A DNA stretch of 64,000 nucleotides from Rhizobium bangladeshense (lineage in GTDB: Bacteria; Pseudomonadota; Alphaproteobacteria; Rhizobiales; Rhizobiaceae), in the NCBI RefSeq assembly GCF_001662075.1, contig NZ_LYPL01000001.1, positions 310,001 through 374,000 of the forward strand. The letters run 5' to 3'. Below, piece by piece: positions 14,469 to 24,228 of this stretch. The first letter of the stretch is position 1, and every line of letters starts with the position of its first letter. The notes beneath the pieces were generated by a model, which did no database searches, was not told where the DNA came from, and worked only from the letters and a program-made list of their open reading frames with translations. A program made the translations under genes and the position numbers.

Positions 14469-15605
14469 CTAGACCGCCACCCGCCTCTGTTGTGTCAGGC
14501 GCCGGCCAACCGACTGGCCGGGCAGCTCAATGAACTTGTAGCCTATGAAAGACAGGACATAGACGACCGGGATGGTGACGATCAGCGTCACCAGCCAGCG
14601 AGCGGGATTGCTGAGGTCGGTATTGCCGATCAGCCAGGCGATGACTGGCTGCATGATGAGCAGGTGAATCAGATAGGCGCCGAAGGAAAGTTCCCCGAGA
14701 TTTCGAAAGAAGGTGTTGCCGAGCAGCGAATTGACCGCGCGGGAATAATGGCCGGCGGAACCCGGAAAACGATCGGCGTGCACCAGGACGAAGAACAGAG
14801 CCACGATCCCCACGCGCACACTTTCGTGCAGCACGGTCACGTCGCCGCCGAGAGGAATGAGGACCAGCAGAGCCGAAATCGCAAAAGCCAGGTAGGCCCT
14901 GCCCGGTGGCATCCACAATGCACCCGCAAGCAGCATGCCGACGGCGAAGATGTGCATCTTCATCGGGAGGAACGACGGCATCGGGAAGCGGAAGCCGAGG
15001 CGATGGACCACCAAGGCGGCAGCGACGGCCAAGCCGACGGTGACGAGCATGCCCTTCAGCCAACCCAGCCGCCCGAGAACGATCATGATGAATGGCAAGG
15101 CCACATAGAATTGCATTTCAAGGCCGATGCTCCAGTCCGGCAGCGCCGTGCGGAAGGCATGGGCCGGGGACAAGCCGAACAGGAAGGAAAGATGCATCAG
15201 GTAGTTGGTCAGACTGTCGTCCAGATAGCGAGACGCCGCTTGCGGCGGGTTGCCATTGAAAGCATCGATGACCATCCTTGCCTGATAGATCTCGGATCCG
15301 GCGATGAGAGCAACGACCAGCATGACGTAATAGAGCGGCGCGATGCGGAAGAACCGACGCGCCCAGAACACCGCCCATGTTTGCGGGCTCTCCCACGGCT
15401 CCCTGCCTTTCCGGCGCTGATAGTGAAACACCATCAGGAAGCCAGAGAGCATGATGAACAGGTCGACCCCCAGCTCCGGATCTCCGATAATCGGCACCTT
15501 GAACCCCGTCAGGATATGCGCATGGCCGATCAGCACCCATAGCGCTGCCAAACCACGCAAACCATCCAGACATTCAATGCGTCTGCCGCCTTTCATCGCG
15601 TCCAT
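14469..15605 (-). CDS. Acyltransferase family 3 membrane protein
   Basis: A 378-residue integral-membrane O-acyltransferase (OafA/ExoZ-like family), likely acylating a surface polysaccharide or lipid. The N-terminal signature RIECLDGLRGLAALWVLIGH contains the DGLRG motif, with the catalytic His at the end of the first helix. About ten hydrophobic segments follow. An ATG three codons downstream (15596) is an alternative start. It is convergent with the sugar-transferase gene, consistent with, but not proof of, a role in surface glycans. Confidence 0.88.
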   Translation of the reverse strand: MDAMKGGRRIECLDGLRGLAALWVLIGHAHILTGFKVPIIGDPELGVDLFIMLSGFLMVFHYQRRKGREPWESPQTWAVFWARRFFRIAPLYYVMLVVALIAGSEIYQARMVIDAFNGNPPQAASRYLDDSLTNYLMHLSFLFGLSPAHAFRTALPDWSIGLEMQFYVALPFIMIVLGRLGWLKGMLVTVGLAVAAALVVHRLGFRFPMPSFLPMKMHIFAVGMLLAGALWMPPGRAYLAFAISALLVLIPLGGDVTVLHESVRVGIVALFFVLVHADRFPGSAGHYSRAVNSLLGNTFFRNLGELSFGAYLIHLLIMQPVIAWLIGNTDLSNPARWLVTLIVTIPVVYVLSFIGYKFIELPGQSVGRRLTQQRRVAV

Positions 15606-15832
15606 GAGATACCCCTATCCATTCGTATCCGCGGGCAGGGTTAACATCTTCGACGGCAACCGAATAGTGTTGAGCGGATTTTTAGTGGCCTGCGGCACAA
15701 CTCGTGCGGGCAACCGTCGATGAAAGGCGGGGGGCCAGGCAGGCACAGCGTCCTTTCGACAGCGCAATATCGGGAAGGAACATGCCGCTTCCGGACAGGT
15801 TTCCCCTTGAGACAACAAGGATGGAGAAGACC

Positions 15833-16189
15833 ATGTCCTACAAACTCATCGCGATATCCCTCCTTTCGATCGGCCTTGCCGGCTCGGCCCTGGCCCAGAC
15901 GGCCGGCGGTGCGAATTCCAGCGGGCGGCTTTCGGTGGCGCCCGTCATCGGCGGCTCGGGCAATACAGGCGCGGGTTCGACTGGTGCCGGCTCCGCCGGT
16001 ACGGGCTCAGCCGGTTCGGGGTCCATCGGCACCGATCCCGGCACCACCGGCAGCACGAGCGGCGGTGGTGGCGTCGACCTCAACAGCGGCCGCAGCACGA
16101 TCAATCCCGGAGGCGTCAATCCGGATCTCCAGCAGACGCCTGGCTGCACCGACGGTAGCGGTTCGATGAGCGAGGCATGCCAGCAGTAG
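15833..16189 (+). CDS. Small secreted Gly/Ser-rich protein
   Basis: 118 residues. It begins with a signal peptide (LIAISLLSIGLAGSALA followed by QT). After it come a low-complexity stretch of GAGS/GTGS repeats at about 45-70 and a C-terminal tail with two cysteines. The start at 15833 has GGAGAA five to ten bases upstream and is preferred to the ATG at 15821. No enzyme motif. It is probably an exported structural or unknown protein. Confidence 0.7.
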   Translation: MSYKLIAISLLSIGLAGSALAQTAGGANSSGRLSVAPVIGGSGNTGAGSTGAGSAGTGSAGSGSIGTDPGTTGSTSGGGGVDLNSGRSTINPGGVNPDLQQTPGCTDGSGSMSEACQQ

Positions 16190-16220
16190 GAAGCGGCGAG
16201 CGCCCGGCTCCCGACGAGAT

Positions 16221-16251
16221 GAAGGCCTGGCCGATAATGCGCCGGGCCTTC
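16221..16251 (+). terminator. Hairpin after secreted protein gene
   Basis: GAAGGCC (16221-16227) pairs with GGCCTTC (16245-16251), followed by ATTTC, 32 bases after the stop codon. A modest factor-independent terminator candidate. Confidence 0.45.
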
Positions 16252-16423
16252 ATTTCAACTGCCGCCGCTGACGTCGTCGCAAAAACGATAGCGGCCACCA
16301 GAATTGCTTTACCGGCCGGCATCGAGGTCGTACAAGAACAGCATCCCTCCGCACATGGCGATCGCCACACCTAGCCAGCCTGCCGTTATTCCGGCGTCCG
16401 CGGAGCACCCGAAGAGGATCGTC

Positions 16424-17914
16424 ATGTCGAATGCAGCGCATCGCTCGAACCGCGTGCTTGTCGTCGCGACCATCATGGTGGCGACATTCATGGTTGCCAT
16501 CGAGGCGACGATCGTGGCGACGGCCATGCCGCGCATCGTCGGAGAGCTCGGCGGCTTCTCCTATTACAGCTGGGTGTTTTCCGCCTTCCTGCTGGCGCAG
16601 TCGACGACGACGGTCATCTACGGCAAGCTTTCCGATATTTTCGGGCGCAAACCGGTGCTGATCGGCGGCATCCTCATCTTCCTCGCCGGCTCGGCCCTTT
16701 GCGGCTTTGCCTGGTCGATGATGTCGCTGGTGCTGTTCCGCCTGCTGCAGGGGCTCGGCGCCGGCGCGATTCAGCCGGTGACGATGACGATCATCGGCGA
16801 CCTCTTCAAGCTCGAGGAACGCGGCCGCGTGCAGGGGGCGATGGCGACCGTCTGGGCGACGTCGGCCGTCGTCGGGCCACTTGCCGGCGGCATCATCGTC
16901 GACACCTTTTCCTGGGCCTGGATCTTCTGGATCAACCTGCCGATCGGCATCGTCTCGATCATCGCCTTCATGATCTTCCTGAAGGAGGACATCGCGCACA
17001 AGCAGGCGCGGATCGATTATCTCGGATCGGTGCTGTTTTCGATTTCGATCGTCGCGCTGCTCATCATGCTGACGGAAACCAGTGCGAGCGCCTGGATCCT
17101 GCTGTCGCTTTTCGCCCTCTTCGTCGTCTCGGGCATTTGCTTCCTCGCCCAGGAGAGGCGGGCGCCGGAGCCGATCATTTCGATCGCGCTCTGGAGCCGC
17201 CGGCTGATCGCCACCAGCAACGGGGCGACGCTGCTGGCCGGCATGGCGCTGATCGGGCTTTCCACGATCCTGCCGATCTACGTGCAGGGCGTGCTCGGCC
17301 GCACCCCGATCGTCGCCGGCTTCACGCTCACCATGCTCATCGTCGGCTGGCCCCTGGCGGTGATGCTGTCGAGCCGCTTCTACCGGGCCTTCGGCATTCG
17401 CCGGACGCTGCGCGTCGGCAGCCTGATGTTTCCGTTCGGCGCCTGTTTCCTTTTGTTCCTGACGCCGGAAAGCTCTCCGGTTCTCGCCGGCGCCGGCTCC
17501 TTCTTCATGGGCTTCGGCATGGGCCTGATCAGCCTGACCAGCATCGTGCTGGTGCAGGACAGCGTCGAATGGTCGATGCGCGGCAGCGCCACCGCCTCGA
17601 TCATCTTCGCCCGCAGCCTCGGCAATACGCTCGGCGCCACCGTGCTCGGCGCCATCCTCAACGCCGGCATCAACCACCATGCGAGCGGCGAGACGGCGGC
17701 GGCCCTGCACAATGCGCTGAACCAGCCGACCGGGCTCGCCGCACTCGCCGCCGATCCTGATATCCGCAGCGTCTTCGATGCGGCCCTGCACTGGAGCTTC
17801 TGGGGCGTGGTCGTCGTCGCCGTCCTGACCTTCTTCACCACCTGGCTGATCCCGGTCGATCACCGCCAGACGCACGAAGAGCCGGGGCCGGCAAGCGAGG
17901 CGGCCTCGCATTGA
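16424..17914 (+). CDS. MFS drug exporter, DHA2 (EmrB/QacA) type
   Basis: A 496-residue multipass transporter with about 14 hydrophobic segments. The family signature GKLSDIFGRKPVLIGG follows helix 2, and the region RLLQGLGAGAIQP matches motif B. Members expel drugs or other small molecules using the proton gradient. The open frame begins at 16304, but the ATG at 16424 has AGAGGA at good spacing and starts just before the first helix. No adapter (EmrA) gene is adjacent, so it probably works alone. The substrate cannot be predicted. Confidence 0.88.
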   Translation: MSNAAHRSNRVLVVATIMVATFMVAIEATIVATAMPRIVGELGGFSYYSWVFSAFLLAQSTTTVIYGKLSDIFGRKPVLIGGILIFLAGSALCGFAWSMMSLVLFRLLQGLGAGAIQPVTMTIIGDLFKLEERGRVQGAMATVWATSAVVGPLAGGIIVDTFSWAWIFWINLPIGIVSIIAFMIFLKEDIAHKQARIDYLGSVLFSISIVALLIMLTETSASAWILLSLFALFVVSGICFLAQERRAPEPIISIALWSRRLIATSNGATLLAGMALIGLSTILPIYVQGVLGRTPIVAGFTLTMLIVGWPLAVMLSSRFYRAFGIRRTLRVGSLMFPFGACFLLFLTPESSPVLAGAGSFFMGFGMGLISLTSIVLVQDSVEWSMRGSATASIIFARSLGNTLGATVLGAILNAGINHHASGETAAALHNALNQPTGLAALAADPDIRSVFDAALHWSFWGVVVVAVLTFFTTWLIPVDHRQTHEEPGPASEAASH

Positions 17915-17970
17915 TAAGGTTGCTCCTCAGAGGAAACGCCTCGCAGTTTGTTGACAACCTCCCCTCCGTC

Positions 17971-18074
17971 ATGCTCGGCCTTGTGCCGAGCATCTGAGCA
18001 CCGTGATTTCGGGAAACCGTTTTTCCTCGGGCACTTATTCGACGTGTTCAGATCCTCGGCACAAGGCCGAGGAT
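17971..18074. repeat. Dispersed mosaic repeat, copy 1
   Basis: Two 23-base palindromes, 17971-17993 (ATGCTCGGC arms) and 18052-18074 (ATCCTCGGC arms), with five-base loops and about 58 bases between. The same pair occurs in reverse orientation at 40155-40264. The layout matches the rhizobial intergenic mosaic element type. It lies between the ends of two convergent genes. Confidence 0.7.
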
Positions 18075-18132
18075 GACGTCGCGGGTATTCACGTTACCAC
18101 GGAACACCGCTTCGTCCTTTTCCTGGAATGCC

Positions 18133-20079
18133 TTAGCGGCGGCTGTCCAAAACGCGCAGGATCAGGTTGCGCCTTCCCTTGCGCGGGCCGAGATCGATAT
18201 CGCTGACGAGCTTGGCGCCGCCCTCGCGCCGTTCCAGGGTGATCTTGCGGCTGTGGAAGGCTTCTAGCTCGGCGCGATGGGCGACGCTGATGATGGTCAC
18301 CGTCGGCATTTCGTCGATCACCATCTCCATCATGCTGTCCTGGCTCTTCTCATCGAGCGCCGAAGTGGCTTCGTCGAGCACGATGATATCGGGATTGTGC
18401 AGCAGCAGCCGGGCAAAGGCGAGCCGCTGCTTTTCGCCGCCCGACAGGATCTGATCCCATGGCGCCTCTTCCTCGAGCTTTTCGTTGAGATAATCCAGTC
18501 CTACCTTGGTCAGCGCCGCGGTGATCTCCTCCGGCGTCCAACTGTCGGCGGCGCGGGGGTAGGCGACGGCGCGGCGAAGCGTGCCGGACGGAATGTAGGG
18601 CCGCTGCGGCAACATGAACAAGCGCCGGTCGGCGTGGAAATCGACGCTGCCGTGGCCCCACGGCCAGAGACCGGCGATGGCGCGCACCAGCGTGCTCTTG
18701 CCCGAGCCGGATTCTCCGGCCACCAGCACCCGCTCGCCCGGCGCGATCTCGACATGGGTCTCCTTGACCACGGCGGTGCCGTCGTCGAGCGACACGGAGA
18801 GATCGTTCAGATTGAGGATCGCATTGCCTTTAGTTTCGCTGTGCTTGATGCGTCTCAGCGCATCGTTCTGTTCGGCGCGCTCGAGGCCGTCGAGCGACGT
18901 CATCAGCGAGGCGATGCGCCGCGCACAGGCGTTCCAGTCGGCAAGACGCGGGTAGTTGTCGACCAGCCAGCCGAAGGCGTGCTGAACGATGGCGAAGGCC
19001 GAGGCAGCCTGCATGACCTCGCCGAGCGTCATGCCGCCTGCGAGAAATTTTGGCGCGCACAGCAGCAGCGGCACGACGGGCGCAATCAGCATCGACCCGT
19101 GCGACACGAAGGTCGTGCGCATGTGCTGGCGCGCCAGCAGCGCCCATTGCCTGAGCACATTGGAAAATGTCTTGTCGAGATCGCTGCGCTCCTCCTCCTC
19201 GCCGCCGAGCAAGGCGATGCTCTCGCCATTTTCGCGCACACGGGTCAGCGTGTAGCGGAGCTCGGCCTCCACCTGGTTCTTGACCTCCGAAACCTGGACG
19301 AAGTGACGGCCGATGATCGCGATCACGGTTGAGGTGATCACGGCATAGAGAACCGCGGTGACGACGAGAAAGCCCGGAATGGTGATGGTCGAGCCCGCGA
19401 CCGGCAGGGTGAGCGCTCCGCCGATCGTCCACAGCACCACGATAAAGGTCGAGGCCGACAGAAATGCGGAAATGACGCCGGAGATGAAATCGACCGGCGC
19501 TTCGGTGGCAATGCGCAAATCCTCCGAGATGCGCGCCTCGGGATTCTTGTGATCGCCGCCGATCAGGTTCAGCTGATAGTAACGGCCATTGGCGAGCCAG
19601 CGCGCGATCACCGCCGAGGTCAGCCAGGAGCGCCAGCGGCGCTGGATCATCATGCGGACATAGACTTGCGCGGTGACAAGGGCGACGCTTCCGAGCACGA
19701 GCGGCACGAAAACGGCGCTGAGGTAATAGACGGTGCCGGCGTCGTGCCGCTCGATCGCGTCGAAGATCCCGCGGTTCCAGCGATTGATCCCATATTGGAA
19801 ACCGACATTCATGCAGATCATCACCAGCAGACCGATCGAGCACGGCCAGGCGAGCCTGTCGCCACTGCTGCCCCAGAAATGGCGGGCGCTGATCCAGAAT
19901 CGTTTCAGCAAATATCGCTTGCGCGCCTGCTCGGCCTCCTCGGGCGTGAGCTCCGGACTGGGTTCGATGGCTGGCGGCGGCGCGGCCTCGACAGTCGATG
20001 CCTTCTCCTGGCGCGACTTCTCGGCACCGTGCTCCTCGGTGCCGTCGACCGATTTCGGGTTGAGTTTAGCGTCGGTCAT
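18133..20079 (-). CDS. ABC transporter, fused permease and ATPase (YddA/SbmA-like)
   Basis: 648 residues. An N-terminal charged extension precedes a six-helix ABC_membrane_2-type permease (about 80-370). The ATPase follows with Walker A AGESGSGKSTL, signature LSGGEKQRLAFARLLL, Walker B IIVLDEATSALDE and a switch histidine in SVAHR. The family includes YddA and relatives of the SbmA/BacA peptide and vitamin-B12 transporters. Substrate unknown; peptides or cobalamin-like compounds are candidates. It appears monocistronic, and the start at 20079 is the first ATG in frame. Confidence 0.9.
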   Translation of the reverse strand: MTDAKLNPKSVDGTEEHGAEKSRQEKASTVEAAPPPAIEPSPELTPEEAEQARKRYLLKRFWISARHFWGSSGDRLAWPCSIGLLVMICMNVGFQYGINRWNRGIFDAIERHDAGTVYYLSAVFVPLVLGSVALVTAQVYVRMMIQRRWRSWLTSAVIARWLANGRYYQLNLIGGDHKNPEARISEDLRIATEAPVDFISGVISAFLSASTFIVVLWTIGGALTLPVAGSTITIPGFLVVTAVLYAVITSTVIAIIGRHFVQVSEVKNQVEAELRYTLTRVRENGESIALLGGEEEERSDLDKTFSNVLRQWALLARQHMRTTFVSHGSMLIAPVVPLLLCAPKFLAGGMTLGEVMQAASAFAIVQHAFGWLVDNYPRLADWNACARRIASLMTSLDGLERAEQNDALRRIKHSETKGNAILNLNDLSVSLDDGTAVVKETHVEIAPGERVLVAGESGSGKSTLVRAIAGLWPWGHGSVDFHADRRLFMLPQRPYIPSGTLRRAVAYPRAADSWTPEEITAALTKVGLDYLNEKLEEEAPWDQILSGGEKQRLAFARLLLHNPDIIVLDEATSALDEKSQDSMMEMVIDEMPTVTIISVAHRAELEAFHSRKITLERREGGAKLVSDIDLGPRKGRRNLILRVLDSRR

Positions 20080-20181
20080 AAGCCAGACAACGGCTTACAA
20101 TTCGAAAGGTTTCATGAGGCCGATGCCGGACGCGGCATCGCAGGTCTCAAGGGGATGAGGCGCAGCACCGCACGGGTGCTG

Positions 20182-21309
20182 TTACGACGCCCTGTCTGCG
20201 CCGACGACATAGCTGTCATTCGCCGCGTTCTGAACCATCGCGATGGCGACCGGCGGAACGAAGAAGCTCCAGATGCCGAGCCAGGCAATCGAAACAGCCT
20301 TTCCCCGGCCTCTGTCGCGGGCCCGCTCGTTCAGCAGATCGCCAAGGGTCATGACGAGCACCGGCAGTCCGATCGGTACAATGATCGCGATCAGCATGGC
20401 GGCAAGCGGCGTCAGCAGGCGCTGGGATGGTGCTGCGCCCGCCAGCTCGCCGTGGATGCGGTAGACCCAATAGGCCAGATAGACAAAGGCGGCCAGCGCG
20501 ATGGCGAAGACCAGAACTGCCAAGAGCAGCGCGATTGAAGAATCGCTGACGCCGACATCGTCTGCCTGAAACAGACGAATGCCGACTGTCGCCAGTAGAA
20601 TCAGGATCGGCGGCGTGATCAGGATGACGGCAACGAGAAGAGGCGATCGCTGCCGCGGCGCAAGCGGTTTGTGCCGCCGGCGCGGAGCATCGTCGAAGGC
20701 GAGATTGCCGGCCGGAACCAGCAAGATGACAGCGAGGAGCAGGCAGGCCAGAAAGGCTGAAACGACCGGCACGGCGCCGAGATCGAGCCCGTATAGCCAC
20801 GACGCGCCGACCGGAGCAAAGGCCGAGATCAATATCGTCGTCGACATTAGCGTCAAAGCGCAGCCGAATTCGATTTTGCCCGGTCGCCCGCCCACCAGGA
20901 ATATCGCGATTGCGAGCGGGAAGGCCGCCCGAAGGGCGCCGAGCGCCAGGCCAAACAGAAACAGAAAGCCCGGCGATCCCCACAAGACGGGCGCCGGCAG
21001 AAAAGCGAAGGCGACGACGGCGCAGACGAGGATGGGCGAGATCAAGGCCGACCGGCCATGGCGGCCGGCGACGATAAAGGCCAGGAAGGCGCCGGCAACC
21101 CAGCCGAGGGTGGAGCCGAAATAGAATATCCCGATCGTCTGGGCGCTGCTGCCCGCCATTTGCGAAATCACGGGAAAGACCGTGCTCAGACCTTGGCTGC
21201 CGACGGCGATGAGAAGCGAGGAAAGGAAGACGGCCCAATAGCGATAGGTGCTGAGGAAATCAGCCAGCGTCCATTCACTATCGTTGGCAGGGGCAGAGGT
21301 GTTTTCCAT
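20182..21309 (-). CDS. Multipass membrane protein, MFS-like
   Basis: 375 residues with about ten to eleven hydrophobic segments in two blocks split by a basic loop (DDAPRRRHKPLAPRQRSP). The first half resembles an MFS six-helix bundle with RHGR between helices 2 and 3, but the usual motif A is degenerate. The frame is open to 21735; the ATG at 21309 gives a normal soluble N-terminus before helix 1 and has AGGTT upstream. Transport function is likely, substrate unknown. Confidence 0.7.
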   Translation of the reverse strand: MENTSAPANDSEWTLADFLSTYRYWAVFLSSLLIAVGSQGLSTVFPVISQMAGSSAQTIGIFYFGSTLGWVAGAFLAFIVAGRHGRSALISPILVCAVVAFAFLPAPVLWGSPGFLFLFGLALGALRAAFPLAIAIFLVGGRPGKIEFGCALTLMSTTILISAFAPVGASWLYGLDLGAVPVVSAFLACLLLAVILLVPAGNLAFDDAPRRRHKPLAPRQRSPLLVAVILITPPILILLATVGIRLFQADDVGVSDSSIALLLAVLVFAIALAAFVYLAYWVYRIHGELAGAAPSQRLLTPLAAMLIAIIVPIGLPVLVMTLGDLLNERARDRGRGKAVSIAWLGIWSFFVPPVAIAMVQNAANDSYVVGADRAS

Positions 21310-21520
21310 CGGAACCTGCTTTCCATGATGACCATCGCTGATTGCGGGCGTGGATGCGTCGACCAAGCGCATTGAGGAGTTATTCCAATAGCGCTGACGC
21401 AGCACTAGGATCAACCCAGAGTTTTGTCGACATGGCGTGATGGATTTATAAATGGTGAGATAGACTAATCGTCGTTGATCCTGCGTGTGGGGGCGGCAGG
21501 GCACCGCTTTCTGTTGCCCT

Positions 21521-22420
21521 TCACGCGCTTTCCGTCGCGATCTGCGGCAGGGATTGCAGAAGGGTCTGGCGGGCGGAACGCAGGTGAACGCGGCAGGCTT
21601 TTTCGATCGCCGCCTGGCTTCCGGATTCGAGTGCCGCGATATAATCCAGATGTTCGTGGATAGCGCGCTCATTGCGCGCGCGGGCGGCCGTCTTGTTCCA
21701 CTGGTAGTGATAGTGAAAGACGATGGCGATCGCATCGTAGAAATCGGCGATGAAGCGATTCTTCGAGGCGCGGTGGATCAAGAGGTGGAAACGCTCGTCG
21801 AGGACGGAGAAATCCTTGAAGCGCTGGTTGATGTCGGCGAGCATGGCGTGGTGTTCGTCGCGGATGGCGGCAAGATCGGTCCAGGCCTGGTTGTCGCGGG
21901 GAAGCCGGCCGAATTCGGCGGCCGAATGCAGCTCGAACATCTCGCGCACATCGGCGAGTTCGAGCGCGAATTCGCGGGTGAAGCCTTTCAGCGTCCAATG
22001 GCTGTTCGGCCGCTTCTCGATGAGGCCGAAGCGGGAGAAGCGGATCAGGAATTCGCGCACGCTTGTCGTGCCGGTGCCGATCTCGCGGGCAAGCTCCAGC
22101 TCGTTGATCTGCATGCCGGGCGCGGCATCATCGGCCAGGATGCGCTGCATGAAGCTGCGCTCTATGATGTCGTGCAGGGAGTCGGTCTCTTCGGAGGGAA
22201 AGAGATCACGGTCGGTCGGCTGGCGCAGCACGATCTTCTGGCGCTTGTTCCAGCGGATGATGCCTTCCTCGCTCAGACGCGTCAGGATGGCACGCGCCGT
22301 GGAGCGGCTGACGCCGAGCTGGGCGGCGATCTCCGGCTCGGACGGGAGTGCGGTATCCGTGCGCAGGGCCGCGGCATACCTATTATAGGCTTCCTTGAAG
22401 ACCGTGTTCTGCCTTGCCAT
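21521..22420 (-). CDS. GntR/FCD regulator with two winged helices
   Basis: 299 residues with an unusual order. A GntR-type helix-turn-helix lies at about 26-60 (SEPEIAAQLGVSRSTARAIL). A second winged helix follows at about 102-147 (INELELAREIGTGTTSVREF). A FadR C-terminal (FCD) ligand domain occupies about 150-290, with D157, H212, H257 and H279 as possible metal ligands. FCD regulators sense sugar acids and similar ligands. It is divergent from the dehydratase gene across 265 bases and probably represses the sugar operon. The start at 22420 has GGGGG upstream. Confidence 0.88.
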   Translation of the reverse strand: MARQNTVFKEAYNRYAAALRTDTALPSEPEIAAQLGVSRSTARAILTRLSEEGIIRWNKRQKIVLRQPTDRDLFPSEETDSLHDIIERSFMQRILADDAAPGMQINELELAREIGTGTTSVREFLIRFSRFGLIEKRPNSHWTLKGFTREFALELADVREMFELHSAAEFGRLPRDNQAWTDLAAIRDEHHAMLADINQRFKDFSVLDERFHLLIHRASKNRFIADFYDAIAIVFHYHYQWNKTAARARNERAIHEHLDYIAALESGSQAAIEKACRVHLRSARQTLLQSLPQIATESA

Positions 22421-22576
22421 CAGACCCCCGCTTTCCGCCCGCGTGTCGCAACCGCCATCCCTGCCCTCAAGCAGGACGGGATCGAGCCGGGGCTTGTCCA
22501 AACGACCTTTAGCTTATTTCCGGCCGCCTGCGGCGCATCGCCTCCCTCGTCCACAGGATCAATATTCCCGTTGACT

Positions 22577-22603
22577 TGTAAATGTTTATTGTAGATAAAA
22601 AAC
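22577..22603. promoter_or_regulatory. Candidate regulator operator before dehydratase gene
   Basis: An AT-rich block starting TGTAAATGTTTATTGTAGAT lies in the divergent region directly after a TTGACT -35-like hexamer (22571-22576). It aligns with 25825-25850, which precedes the binding-protein gene, at about 20 of 26 positions. The inner TTTAT/ATAAA (22585-22599) is an inverted repeat. Probable binding site of the neighbouring GntR/FCD protein (inference). Confidence 0.5.
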
Positions 22604-22685
22604 AAAATCAATGCGCATTTGCCGTGCGGCGGGCGCTCCCGAAAACAGCTCACACTTTTCGGCATCGTGCTCTAGGGAGAAGAGT

Positions 22686-24188
22686 TTGGACAAACAGCCT
22701 TGGATCATCCTGTCGGCCGGCGACAATGTCGCGGTCGCGACGGCCGCCATCGCGCCGGGTTCGACGGTTGCCGGCATTCAGGCCCGCCAGAAGATCGATC
22801 CCGGCCACAAGGTGGCAATCGCGGATATCCCGCTTGGGTCTCCTGTCGTGAAATACGGCCAGGCGATCGGCCGAACCACGGCCGAGGTCCAGGCCGGCGA
22901 CCATGTGCACAGCCACAATCTGCATTTCGAAAACGACCGGCTTGCCGCGACCGCCAATTCGGCGCCGGAAGCAGCGACCAACGAAGACAAGGCGCGCACC
23001 TTCATGGGCTATCGCCGGGCCGACGGGCGGGCAGCGACGCGCAACTATATCGGCATCATCGCCAGCGTGAACTGTTCCACCACGGTCTGCCGGGCGATCG
23101 CCGACGAGGCGAACCGGACGATCCTGCCGCATTATGACGGCATCGACGGCTTCGTGCCGATCGTGCACGACCAGGGCTGCGGCATGAGCTCGACCGGCGA
23201 CGGCATGAACGTGCTGCACCGGACGCTGGCCGGCTATACCAGGCATGTGAATTTCGGCGGCGTGCTGATGATCGGCCTTGGCTGCGAGGTCAACCAGCTG
23301 ACGCTGTACGGCCAGAGCGGTGCAGGCGCCTCCAAACGGCACTTCAACATCCAGGACGCCGGCGGCTCGCGCCGGGCGGTCGAGCGCGCCATGGGCGTTC
23401 TGCGCGAAATCGCCGCCGATGTCGGCAGGGAAAAACGCGTGCCGATCTTGATCGGCGAGATCATCATCGGCCTGCAATGCGGCGGCTCGGACGGGTTTTC
23501 CGGCATCACCGCCAATCCGGCGCTCGGTGTGGCGGCCGATCTCCTGGCCGCGGCCGGCGGCACGGCGATCCTGTCGGAAACCTCGGAAATCTATGGTGCG
23601 GAACATCTGCTGCGCAGCCGCGCCGTCAGCGACGAAGTAGCGAAGAAGCTCGATGAGAAAATCGCCTGGTGGGAGGAGTATGTGGCGCTGCACGGCGCCT
23701 CGCTGGATAACAACCCCTCGCCCGGCAACAAGCGCGGCGGCCTGACCACAATCCTGGAAAAATCGCTAGGCGCCGTCGCCAAGGGCGGGCGCTCGCCGCT
23801 GACGGCGGTCTATGGTTATGCCGAGAGGGTCACCGCCCCCGGCCTCGTCTTCATGGACACACCCGGCTACGACCCGGTCTCGGCGACCGGCCAGGTTGCC
23901 GGCGGGGCGAATATGATCGCCTTCACCACCGGCCGCGGCAGCTGCTTCGGCTGCCGGCCGGCGCCGTCGCTGAAGCTCTCCAGCAATTCGGCGCTCTATG
24001 CGGCGATGGAAGAAGACATGGACATCGATTGCGGCACGATCGCCACCGGCGATGCGACGATCAGCGGCAAGGGCCGCGAGATCTTCGACCTGATCATCGA
24101 TACCGCCTCCGGCAAAAGGACGAAGAGCGAACTCTTCGGCTACGGCGACAATGAATTCGTGCCCTGGCATCTCGGCGCAACGCTCTGA
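22686..24188 (+). CDS. UxaA/GarD-family sugar-acid dehydratase
   Basis: 500 residues, the full two-domain length: an N-terminal SAF domain (1-95, ending GDHVHSHNL) and the catalytic UxaA/GarD domain. Landmarks are GYRRADGRAATRNYIGI, GLGCEVNQL, LQCGGSDGFSGITANPA, NPSPGNKRGG, FTTGRGS and MDIDCGTIATGD. Relatives dehydrate altronate or galactarate; here context suggests fuconate, galactonate or altronate. Start is TTG at 22686, because AGGGAGAAG ends three bases upstream and no ATG fits. First gene of the operon running to at least 25708. Confidence 0.85.
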   Translation: MDKQPWIILSAGDNVAVATAAIAPGSTVAGIQARQKIDPGHKVAIADIPLGSPVVKYGQAIGRTTAEVQAGDHVHSHNLHFENDRLAATANSAPEAATNEDKARTFMGYRRADGRAATRNYIGIIASVNCSTTVCRAIADEANRTILPHYDGIDGFVPIVHDQGCGMSSTGDGMNVLHRTLAGYTRHVNFGGVLMIGLGCEVNQLTLYGQSGAGASKRHFNIQDAGGSRRAVERAMGVLREIAADVGREKRVPILIGEIIIGLQCGGSDGFSGITANPALGVAADLLAAAGGTAILSETSEIYGAEHLLRSRAVSDEVAKKLDEKIAWWEEYVALHGASLDNNPSPGNKRGGLTTILEKSLGAVAKGGRSPLTAVYGYAERVTAPGLVFMDTPGYDPVSATGQVAGGANMIAFTTGRGSCFGCRPAPSLKLSSNSALYAAMEEDMDIDCGTIATGDATISGKGREIFDLIIDTASGKRTKSELFGYGDNEFVPWHLGATL

Positions 24189-24228
24189 TCTGAAATAGAA
24201 AATCCCGAAAGCTTGGCGAGGAGGCGTG

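Noticed and set aside
16116..16370. Signal-peptide-like minus-strand frame (PAGKAILVAAIVFATTSAAA)
   Set aside because: The hydrophobic start is attractive, but there is no ribosome site, the frame runs into the 3' end of the secreted-protein gene and the body is not protein-like.
16250..17911. 553-codon open frame antisense to the MFS exporter
   Set aside because: Composition is dominated by Arg, Asp, Gly and His, as in antisense shadows of GC-rich genes; the plus strand encodes a clear transporter.
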